This document shows, one piece after another, positions 12,154 through 18,656 of a stretch of 18,656 nucleotides of DNA. Under the pieces are notes generated by a model that was not told where the DNA came from, did not search any database, and was given only the letters and a program-made list of their open reading frames with translations. The stretch's first letter is position 1. Each line of letters starts with the position of its first letter. The translations under genes and the position numbers were made by a program. Source of the stretch: CAYRJD01 sp964424585 (lineage in GTDB: Bacteria > Actinomycetota > Acidimicrobiia > Acidimicrobiales > Poriferisodalaceae); contig CAYRJD010000078.1 in assembly GCA_964424585.1 (NCBI GenBank), positions 1 through 18,656 on the forward strand. The letters run 5' to 3'.

Positions 12154-13794
12154 ATGGCCGCATTTCCCGCGCTCGACTCGCTGGGGCCACGGCTGCCCCG
12201 CGACCGCTGGACGCTGCCCGACGCCGTGGCCGAGGCCGCCAGGCTGCACGGCGAGCGAGAGTTCATGAGCTTCGAAGACGGCAGCCGCCTCACGTTCGCG
12301 AGCTTCGACCAACTCACCGACCGGCTGGCGACCGCGCTGGCGCAGTTCGGGCTCGAGCCCGGCGACCGGCTGCTGGCGCTGGCTTCGAACTCGGCTGAGT
12401 TCATGTGCCTGATGATCGCCACGCACAAGCGCCGCGCCGTGTTCGTGCCGGTCAACACCGAAATCCGCGGCTCGTTCTTGACCCACCAGGTGCGCAACGC
12501 CGAACCCAAGATCGTCGTAGCCGACGCAGACCTGCTGAGCCGGTTTGACGACGTCGACCTAGACGACCTTGACATTGGCGCGACCATCACGACCGACACG
12601 GTGGCGGAGCTGCTGGCTACCGACGCCTCGCCCGGCGCGGTGCTGCGGCCGACGCCGGAGGAGCTGTGCACGATCATGTACACCTCCGGCACGACCGGCC
12701 CGGCGAAGGGCGTGATGATGCCCCAAGCGCACTGCTACCTGTTCGGGTTGAGCGCCGTCGGCGCGCTCGACATCACGCCCGACGACCGCTACTTCTGCGC
12801 CATGCCGCTGTTTCACGCGAACGGGTTGTTCATGCAGGTCTACGCGTCGCTACTGGCGGGCGCGTCGGTGCACTGCACCAAGCGCTTCAGCACCAGCACG
12901 TGGCTGTCGACGGTGCGCGAGCAGGGCGCCACGCTCACCAACGCGCTCGGCGTGATGCCCGAGTTCATCTACCGCAGCGAGCCAACCAACCTCGACCGAG
13001 ATCACCAGCTGCGCACGATCGTCGCCATTCCCGTCGCCGCGGACTGGGCGGCCGACTTTGAGCGGCGCTTCGGGGTGCGCATCGCGGGCGGCTTCGGCAT
13101 GACCGAGGTCAACCTCGTGTGTTACACCGACCTCGACGACCCGGTGGAGGCGGGGCTCTGCGGGCCGGTGCTGAGCGAAGCGTTCGAGGTGGTCGTCGCG
13201 CAGCCCGAAACCGACCGTGAGCTGCTGGCCGGTGAGATCGGCGAGATACTCGTGCGACCCAAGCTGCCGTTTTGCTTCAACGTCGGCTACTACAAGATGC
13301 CCGAGAAGACTGCCGAGGCCGCGCGCAACTTGTGGTTTCACACCGGCGACGCTGGCCGCTTCGACGAGCGGGGGCGGCTCTACTACGTCGACCGGCTCAA
13401 CGACCGCATCCGGCGGCGCGGCGAGAACATCTCAAGCTACGAGATCGAACAGGTGCTCAACTCGCACCCCGCGATAGTCGAGAGCGCGGTGGTCGGCGTG
13501 CGGGTCGAGGGTGCGGGCAACGAAGACGAGATCAAGGCGGTGCTCGCGCTGAGCGACGGCGCGACGCTCGATCCGGTCGAGCTGCTCGACTGGGCGACGC
13601 CGCAGATGCCACGCCACAGCGTGCCGCGCTTCGTCGAGTTCATCGAGCAGCTGCCGACGACCGCTTCGGGCAAGGTGCAAAAGCAGCAACTGCGCGACGC
13701 GGGCGTGGGCGACGCCACGTGGGACAGAGAGTCGGGGGTTACATCGTCGCTCGGGGCTAACCCGAGCGAGCGACAGAGGGCCGAGCGGGGCTAA
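12154..13794 (+). CDS. Acyl-CoA ligase, CaiC-like
   Basis: ATP-dependent acyl-CoA synthetase of the ANL superfamily, 546 residues. It activates a carboxylic acid through an acyl-AMP to its CoA thioester. Motifs in order: the phosphate-binding YTSGTTGPAKGVM (from 176), GGFGMTEVN (about 311-319), HTGDAG (396), the hinge YVDRLNDRIRRRGENISSYE (about 411-430), and TASGKVQK with the catalytic Lys507. The RRRGENIS hinge and general shape resemble crotonobetaine/carnitine-CoA ligases and relatives; the substrate cannot be assigned. I chose ATG 12154 because the family N-terminus begins close behind it and TACGAT lies six bases upstream; the frame is open further upstream but would overlap ald. The stop overlaps the convergent MDR gene's stop by four bases (ctaa). 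It probably works with the CoA-transferase further right. Confidence 0.9.
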   Translation: MAAFPALDSLGPRLPRDRWTLPDAVAEAARLHGEREFMSFEDGSRLTFASFDQLTDRLATALAQFGLEPGDRLLALASNSAEFMCLMIATHKRRAVFVPVNTEIRGSFLTHQVRNAEPKIVVADADLLSRFDDVDLDDLDIGATITTDTVAELLATDASPGAVLRPTPEELCTIMYTSGTTGPAKGVMMPQAHCYLFGLSAVGALDITPDDRYFCAMPLFHANGLFMQVYASLLAGASVHCTKRFSTSTWLSTVREQGATLTNALGVMPEFIYRSEPTNLDRDHQLRTIVAIPVAADWAADFERRFGVRIAGGFGMTEVNLVCYTDLDDPVEAGLCGPVLSEAFEVVVAQPETDRELLAGEIGEILVRPKLPFCFNVGYYKMPEKTAEAARNLWFHTGDAGRFDERGRLYYVDRLNDRIRRRGENISSYEIEQVLNSHPAIVESAVVGVRVEGAGNEDEIKAVLALSDGATLDPVELLDWATPQMPRHSVPRFVEFIEQLPTTASGKVQKQQLRDAGVGDATWDRESGVTSSLGANPSERQRAERG

Positions 13795-14780
13795 CCCAAG
13801 TCGGGGCGCAGCAGCACCCGGCCTGTCGTCTGGCGATTGGCGAGCGCCCGCAGCCCGTCAGGCAGCTCGGCGAGGGTCAGCTCGCGGCTGACGAGCGGCG
13901 CGACGTCGCCGCTGGCGATCTGCGGCCACAGCTCGGCGAAGCACTCATCGAGCACTTCGTCCATGCGTCCGCGGTAGCCGCCCATGTGCACCCCGACGAC
14001 CGAGTAGTTCTTCACGAGCACGTGGTTGGCGGGCGCGGACGGAATGGTGCCCGAGGCAAACCCGACCACCAGCAGCCGACCTTCCCACGCGACCACTCGG
14101 CGCGCCGCGTCGAAGTAGTCGCCGCCGACGGGGTCGTAGACGATGTCGCAGCCTCGCCCGTTCGTCGCGCTCAGCACGGCGTCGCGCAGGTCGTCGGCGT
14201 CGTAGTCAACGACCACGTCCGCGCCCAGCTGGCGGCACACCTCGACCTTCTCCGCGCCGCCAGCAGCCGCGATCACCCGACAGCCCGCCGCCTTCGCGAG
14301 CGACACCGCGGCCGAGCCGACGCCGCCCGCGGCGGCCAACACCAGCACCGTCTCACCCGCTTTCATCTGGCCGCGCCGCACCAGCGAAAACCACGCGGTG
14401 CCGAAGATCGTGTAGGCGGCAACGGCGGTCGGCAGCGGCACGTCGGCGGGCACCGCCCGCACCGTCGTGCAGGTCACGACGGCTTCTTGGGCGTAGCCAC
14501 CCCAGCCCTTGTGCCCCAGCCCGATCACCCGGTCGCCTTCGGCGAGCGTGCAGTCGGCGCCGACCTCGACGACCGTTCCGGCGGCCGACATGCCCGGCGT
14601 GAACGGCGGTTCGGCCCGCTCTTGATAGGTGCCCTGGCACTGCAAGATGTCTGCGAAGTTCAAATCGCACGCCTCCACCGTGATGCGCGCCTGGCCTGCG
14701 CCGGGCGCCGGTGACGGCACATCTTCTAGCTTGAGGACGTCCCACGGGTCGCCCAGTTCGTTAAGTCTCCACGCCAACAT
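13791..14780 (-). CDS. MDR-family NADPH:quinone oxidoreductase-like protein
   Basis: A 329-residue medium-chain dehydrogenase/reductase of the zinc-free quinone oxidoreductase type. The GroES-like catalytic half comes first (DLNFADILQCQGTYQ, FTPGMSAAGTVVEVG, GDRVIGLG), then the NADP-binding Rossmann half with AAAGGVGSAAVSLAKAAG. Late motifs VYDPVGG and NHVLVKNYSVVGVHMGG are typical of the group. Such enzymes reduce quinones, enoyl compounds or enoyl-CoA thioesters with NADPH. The start at ATG 14780 gives the normal N-terminus MLAWRLNELGDPW; the frame is open for 53 more codons upstream but they cross the divergent gene's start and do not look like this family. TAGTCT ends eight bases before the ATG. 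Confidence 0.88.
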   Translation of the reverse strand: MLAWRLNELGDPWDVLKLEDVPSPAPGAGQARITVEACDLNFADILQCQGTYQERAEPPFTPGMSAAGTVVEVGADCTLAEGDRVIGLGHKGWGGYAQEAVVTCTTVRAVPADVPLPTAVAAYTIFGTAWFSLVRRGQMKAGETVLVLAAAGGVGSAAVSLAKAAGCRVIAAAGGAEKVEVCRQLGADVVVDYDADDLRDAVLSATNGRGCDIVYDPVGGDYFDAARRVVAWEGRLLVVGFASGTIPSAPANHVLVKNYSVVGVHMGGYRGRMDEVLDECFAELWPQIASGDVAPLVSRELTLAELPDGLRALANRQTTGRVLLRPDLG

Positions 14781-14788
14781 GGCGAAAG

Positions 14789-14798
14789 AGACTACGTT
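14789..14798. promoter_or_regulatory. Symmetrical divergent promoter of the MDR and SnoaL-like genes
   Basis: The minus-strand TAGTCT (14789-14794) and plus-strand TACGTT (14793-14798) share one TA. The minus one predicts a leaderless MDR transcript starting near 14780. The plus one predicts a leader of about 50 bases for the SnoaL-like gene, which does have a Shine-Dalgarno (gaaagg, 14842-14847). Confidence 0.4.
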
Positions 14799-14853
14799 GA
14801 GGGGTGCTCGCGTGCCTGGCAACCTCGCTGGGCACCCAACCGAAAGGCGCAAC

Positions 14854-15300
14854 ATGACCACAGCTGTCTCCCCCGAAGACCGAGGCGAAATTCTCGACCT
14901 GCTGAGCCGATACAACTTCGCCATCGACCTGGGCGACACTCACGGCTGGGCCGACTGCTTCACGCCCGACGGCAGCTTTGAGTGCTTGGGGCTGCCGGAC
15001 GGCTCGCCGATGGGCGGCTCGCACGCCGGGCGCGACGCGCTGGTCGCCTACGCGCAGGGCCACTACGACGTCAACCAGGGGCGGGCTCGTCACTGGAACT
15101 GGAACACCCTCATCACGGCCTGTTCGCCAGACAGCGAGGGCCGACCGACCGCGACGATGCAGGCCTACCTCAACGCCTACAGCGCGGGGCTCGCCGACGA
15201 CGCGCAGCTGCGGGCCACCGGCATCTACCGCGACCAGCTCGCGAAGACCGACGACGGCTGGCGGTTCACCGCTCGCCAGGTCACCGTCGACAGCCGGTGA
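14854..15300 (+). CDS. SnoaL-like (NTF2-fold) protein
   Basis: A 148-residue single-domain protein of the SnoaL-like/NTF2 fold, the shape also used by ring-hydroxylating dioxygenase beta subunits and ketosteroid isomerase. Signs are the opening helix EDRGEILDLLSRYNFAIDLG, then DTHGWADCFTPDGSFECLG, a central GRDALVAYAQGHYD helix, RHWNWNTLITA, and the closing strand pair GIYRDQLAKTDDGWRFTARQV. Asp and His residues typical of the pocket (W-A-D, R-H-W) are present. Members bind small ring or acyl compounds, as isomerases, cyclases or hydratases or without catalysis, so the reaction cannot be named. The start ATG 14854 has gaaagg seven bases upstream. An in-frame ATG at 14779 would run into the divergent gene. 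The oxygenase gene follows 43 bases later on the same strand, so the two are probably cotranscribed. Confidence 0.8.
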   Translation: MTTAVSPEDRGEILDLLSRYNFAIDLGDTHGWADCFTPDGSFECLGLPDGSPMGGSHAGRDALVAYAQGHYDVNQGRARHWNWNTLITACSPDSEGRPTATMQAYLNAYSAGLADDAQLRATGIYRDQLAKTDDGWRFTARQVTVDSR

Positions 15301-15343
15301 GCTGTCGCCGGCAAACGCGGCGCAACTGGGGCAAGATGTAGCG

Positions 15344-16291
15344 ATGGCCGACAAGAGCAACACCGACATCGCGGTGCTCGACATGAGTCTGCCCGCCCAG
15401 CAGCTCGCCGACGCGCTCGGCCGTGCGCTGCGCGAGACCGGCTTCTTCTTCGTCGTCAACCACGGCGTGGCACCCGAGCAGGTGATGGACATCTACCACC
15501 AAGCGCAGCGGCTTCACTCGATGGAAGAGCACCACAAGACCGCCATCGCGATGACCGGCGACCTGGGCGGCTACCTCTACCTGGGCGGCGGCACGTCGTA
15601 TGCGTCGGAGATCGCAGGCGAGGTGCGCAAGCCGAACCAAAACGAGGCGTTCTTCGCGCACCGCGGCTACCGCGGCGCGAACCAGTGGCCCGACGACCTC
15701 GACGACTTTCAGGCTCGCGCCGAGCACTACATCGACACGATGACGACGCTCGCCCGCCGGCTGCTCGCGCCGCTCGCGCTGTCGCTCGGGCTCGACGCCG
15801 GCTACTTCGACGCGTCGTTCACCGAGCCCGCGGTGACGCTGCGCATGTCGCACTACCCGGTGATGACGTACGAAGACAACGAGTGGGGGCTCGCACCGCA
15901 CACCGACAGCTCGGTGTTTACGTTCTTGCCAACGAACGACATCGCCGGGCTTGAGATCAGGCCCGAGGGCTACGACTGGATCGAGCCGCCGCACATTCCC
16001 GAATCGTTTCTCATCAACTCGGGCGACATGCTGAAGCGCTGGACGAACGACGAGTACCTGTCGACCGCTCACCGTGCGCGCAACCTGTCGCCGGTCGACC
16101 GCTACGCGGTGCCGTTCTTTTTCGGCGCGAACGCGGGCGCGGTGATCGAACCGGTGCCGACGACGGTGAGCGACGAGACGCCCGCGAGGTACGAGCCGAT
16201 CACCTACGACGACTATCAGACCTGGTTTTTGAACCGCAACTACGCCGGCGTCACCGGTGCCGAAGCGGCCGACTCGCCGCCAGGGAGCTAG
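15344..16291 (+). CDS. 2-oxoglutarate/Fe(II) oxygenase, isopenicillin N synthase family
   Basis: Non-haem iron dioxygenase of 315 residues. The N-terminal domain is truncated compared with plant members but has the family helix LGRALRETGFFFVVNHGV. The iron ligands are visible as His186 and Asp188 (APHTDSS) and His243 (STAHRARN). The 2-oxoglutarate carboxylate site is DRYAVPFFF: Arg253 is present but the usual Ser two residues on is Ala255. These enzymes hydroxylate or desaturate small molecules using O2 and usually 2-oxoglutarate. The start ATG 15344 follows a CAAGAT hexamer by six bases; a longer in-frame opening upstream overlaps the SnoaL-like gene and is unlikely. It lies downstream of the SnoaL-like gene and convergent with the CoA-transferase, 25 bases away. 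The substrate is unknown; a CoA-linked or free acid handled by the neighbours is a guess. Confidence 0.88.
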   Translation: MADKSNTDIAVLDMSLPAQQLADALGRALRETGFFFVVNHGVAPEQVMDIYHQAQRLHSMEEHHKTAIAMTGDLGGYLYLGGGTSYASEIAGEVRKPNQNEAFFAHRGYRGANQWPDDLDDFQARAEHYIDTMTTLARRLLAPLALSLGLDAGYFDASFTEPAVTLRMSHYPVMTYEDNEWGLAPHTDSSVFTFLPTNDIAGLEIRPEGYDWIEPPHIPESFLINSGDMLKRWTNDEYLSTAHRARNLSPVDRYAVPFFFGANAGAVIEPVPTTVSDETPARYEPITYDDYQTWFLNRNYAGVTGAEAADSPPGS

Positions 16292-16316
16292 CTGGCTGGC
16301 GCCTTGAGCGGCGCGC

Positions 16317-18656
16317 CTATTCGAGCACTCCGGCGACCGCCAACTCCGCGACCTGGTCGGCGGAGTAACCCAGCAAACCCTCCAGCACGTCGAAGGTGTG
16401 CTGGCCGTAGGTCGGCGCGGCGTTAGCCATCGCGTCGGAGCTGCGAGACATCGAAAATCGGGGCCCCTCCACCCACATCTCGTCGTTGACCGCGTGCGGC
16501 AGCAGGCGGAAGTGCTTGCGGTGCGCCAGCTGCGGATCTTCGGCGAGGCCGTGCGAGCTGGCGACGGCGTGCGCGGCTACGCCTGCGTCTTGGAGGATCT
16601 GCTGCGCGGTTTCGCCGTCGGTGGCTGACGTGAAACTCGTGATGCGCTGCGCGATTTCGTCGGCTCGTTCGCGGCGTTCACCTACCGATAGGTCGGCCAG
16701 GTCGTCGGCGCCAATGACGCCGCACAGCACACGCCACTGCTGGTCGCCCTCGCAGGCAATCGCGATCCAACGGTCGTCGCCAGCAGACGCAAACACGCCG
16801 TGCGGGCTCATCGTCGGGTGATCGTTGCCGAGCTTCGGCGGGAGGTTGCCGTTGACGGTGAAATCGAGCACGGCCGGAGCCAGGAACGTCATCGACGCTT
16901 CGGCTTGGCTGAGATCGATGTACTGGCCTTCGCCGGTGCGATCACGATGTTCGAGCGCGGCCAACATTGCTGCCGAGAGAAACTTGGGCGACACGTAGTC
17001 GGTATACGCGCCGAACACGCCCGCCGGGTCTCGATCTGGCCAGCCGGTCATCTCATAGAACCCGCTCATCGCCGCGCCCATCGACCCGAAACCTGCCAGC
17101 TGCGACAGGGGGCCGCTCTGGCCGAACAGGCACGACGACATCATGATGATGTCGGGCTTGACCTTGCGCAGGTCGTCGTACGAGTAGCCCCACGAGCGCA
17201 TCGCCTTTGGTGAAAAAGACTCGCACACCACGTCTGCCCAGCGGACGAGATCGAGCACTAGGTCGCGTGATGCCTCGTTGGCGAGGTTGATGGTGATGCC
17301 GAGCTTGTTGGCGTTCATGTTTTGGAACAGGCCGCTGTTGTCGGCGCCGCCTTCGTCGTTGAGAAACGGCTGCAGCGTGCGGGCAGTTTCGACCCGGCTC
17401 GCCGACTCGACTCGCACGACGGTGGCACCCCAGTCGGCGAGCGCGCGGGTTGACGCCGGGCCCGCCATCACCCACATGAAGTCGAGCACCTTCAGGCCGG
17501 CGAGCGGCGCTGCGCTGTCGTTCGTCGAACCCGCGCTGGGCGACACGACCGGCCCGCTGTCGGCCGGGCGGGCGCTCTGCTGCTCGGCCAGCACCTCGGC
17601 GGTGTGCTCGCCCAGTTGCGGCGGCGGCGCGGACATCTCGATCGGCGTCTTTGAAAACACGGCGATGGGCCCGGGAAATCGTGCGCCCGGCGTGTCGCCG
17701 ATGTCGATGTCACGCCAGAACGAACGTGCGGCGAAGTGCGGGTCGGCGACCACGTCTTCGACGGTGGTGATCGGCACCATGAGCAGGCGGTGCTCGAGCG
17801 CGGCGGCGAGCAGGTCGGCCTTGGTGTGCTGGGCGGTGAAGGCGGCCACCACGTCTTGGATGCGGTCGTACTCCCCCAGCTCGATGCGGCCGGTCATCAC
17901 GCCTTCGACGAAGTTGATCCAGTCGATCTCGAGGTCTGACTCTTCGCAGCCGCCGAGCGAGTGCATGTAGTCGAACAGGCGCTCGCCGAACGGCCCGATG
18001 GCTTCGCCGAACAGCACGGTGACCGACACGTAGCCATCCGCGGCCGGCGACCGCAGGCGAATGCGGAACGGGCCGAGCTTCGCGCCGCCGCTCATGCGGG
18101 TGCTCTCCGGTGAGTTGTAGAGGTGGCACAGCGACGTCGACTGCGTGGCGAGGGTGACCGCCTGCTGCGCGCTGACGTCGACGAACTGTCCCTGCCCCGA
18201 GCGCTTGCGCTCGCGCAGCGCGATGAGCGTGGCGACGGCGGCTTCGGCGGAGGCGTGCAGGAACGTCTGGTCGAGCGGAATGCGCAGCGGCGGGCGGTCT
18301 TCGTCGCCCATCACGCTCGTCAGCATCGACGCTGCCGACACGATCAGGTCGGTCGCTCGCCACTCGCTCTTCGGCCCGCTAGAGCCGAACGGCGTTATCG
18401 CGGTGTAGACGAGGTGGCCGTGTTGCTCGGCGAGGTCGGCGTAGCCGAGGCCGAGGCTCTCCATGTAGCCCGGCTCGCACGACGTGATGACGGCGTCGGC
18501 GGTCGCGGCTAACGCCAGCAGCTCCTCCCGGCCTTCGGGCGTGGTGATGTCGATCACGACGCTGCGCTTGGCTCGGTTGTACGACCAGAACCACAGCGAC
18601 CGCTCTGGGTCGTCGTCTGCGCCGTTGCCGCCCGTCGCGTCGTGCGCGAACGGGCC
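16317..18656 (-). CDS. Tandem-fused class III (CaiB/BaiF) CoA-transferase, 5' end cut by window edge
   Basis: The frame is open from the stop at 16317-16319 to the right edge, giving 779 residues; the true start lies outside the window (a GTG at 18557 is internal to the domain). It holds two class III CoA-transferase domains. The first, lacking its beginning, shows NRAKRSVVIDITTPEGREEL, AITPFGSSGP and RIPLDQTFLHA with the position of the catalytic Asp at visible residue 129. A Pro/Ser/Ala linker of about 30 residues (around 355-383) follows. The second, from about 385, is complete: LAGLKVLDFMWVMAGPAST, NMNANKLGITINL, SSCLFGQSGPL, then FGAYTDYVSPKF with Asp553 and RTGEGQYIDLSQ. Class III enzymes move CoA between acids through an aspartyl-CoA intermediate and act as interlocked dimers, so the fusion may make a single-chain dimer. 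Both catalytic Asp positions are kept. It probably pairs with the CaiC-like ligase to the left. Confidence 0.93.
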   Translation of the reverse strand, partial: GPFAHDATGGNGADDDPERSLWFWSYNRAKRSVVIDITTPEGREELLALAATADAVITSCEPGYMESLGLGYADLAEQHGHLVYTAITPFGSSGPKSEWRATDLIVSAASMLTSVMGDEDRPPLRIPLDQTFLHASAEAAVATLIALRERKRSGQGQFVDVSAQQAVTLATQSTSLCHLYNSPESTRMSGGAKLGPFRIRLRSPAADGYVSVTVLFGEAIGPFGERLFDYMHSLGGCEESDLEIDWINFVEGVMTGRIELGEYDRIQDVVAAFTAQHTKADLLAAALEHRLLMVPITTVEDVVADPHFAARSFWRDIDIGDTPGARFPGPIAVFSKTPIEMSAPPPQLGEHTAEVLAEQQSARPADSGPVVSPSAGSTNDSAAPLAGLKVLDFMWVMAGPASTRALADWGATVVRVESASRVETARTLQPFLNDEGGADNSGLFQNMNANKLGITINLANEASRDLVLDLVRWADVVCESFSPKAMRSWGYSYDDLRKVKPDIIMMSSCLFGQSGPLSQLAGFGSMGAAMSGFYEMTGWPDRDPAGVFGAYTDYVSPKFLSAAMLAALEHRDRTGEGQYIDLSQAEASMTFLAPAVLDFTVNGNLPPKLGNDHPTMSPHGVFASAGDDRWIAIACEGDQQWRVLCGVIGADDLADLSVGERRERADEIAQRITSFTSATDGETAQQILQDAGVAAHAVASSHGLAEDPQLAHRKHFRLLPHAVNDEMWVEGPRFSMSRSSDAMANAAPTYGQHTFDVLEGLLGYSADQVAELAVAGVLE

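Noticed and set aside
16292..16316. Hairpin gcgcc/ggcgc between the oxygenase and CoA-transferase as a bidirectional terminator
   Set aside because: A five-base stem without a T-run is not above chance in such G+C-rich DNA.

Overview
The window is G+C-rich, compactly coded bacterial chromosome. A secreted giant protein with cell-wall-binding repeats and Thr/Pro/Ser linkers, high-GC codon use, several starts with no Shine-Dalgarno but a TANNNT hexamer just upstream, and acyl-CoA enzymes together suggest an actinobacterium. Acidimicrobiia is my best guess, but no rRNA or marker gene is present to prove it.

Left part (1-9346): two small minus-strand genes of unknown function are coupled by a TAGTG stop/start overlap; the second runs off the left edge. 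Upstream of them is an 8.7 kb minus-strand gene for an exported protein of about 2885 residues. It has a signal peptide, three cell-wall-binding (CWB2-like) repeats, 35 RCC1-type repeats in three blocks of 21, 7 and 7, four Thr/Pro/Ser linkers, a beta-rich domain present twice, and a C-terminal domain present twice. The block sizes are multiples of seven, which fits five seven-bladed propellers in one chain.

Middle (9347-11015): a divergent AhpD-like peroxidase-related gene, then the broken remains of an ATPase gene that has lost its nucleotide-binding part. Next to the broken end lie three exact-period 20-bp repeats that look like one terminus of an IS21-type element.

Right part (11016-18656): alanine dehydrogenase; then acyl-CoA metabolism: a CaiC-like acyl-CoA ligase, a quinone-oxidoreductase-type MDR reductase, a SnoaL-like protein, a 2-oxoglutarate/Fe(II) (isopenicillin N synthase-type) oxygenase, and a tandem-fused class III CoA-transferase cut by the right edge. 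A ligase, a CoA-transferase, a reductase and an oxygenase side by side suggest breakdown or modification of a carboxylic acid as its CoA thioester; the substrate cannot be read from sequence. The two divergent pairs here (ald/ligase and MDR/SnoaL) are each separated by a symmetrical element in which two opposed -10 hexamers share a TA step.

No tRNA, rRNA, CRISPR array or intact mobile element was seen. Apart from the giant gene and the small left-edge genes, the content is ordinary metabolism.
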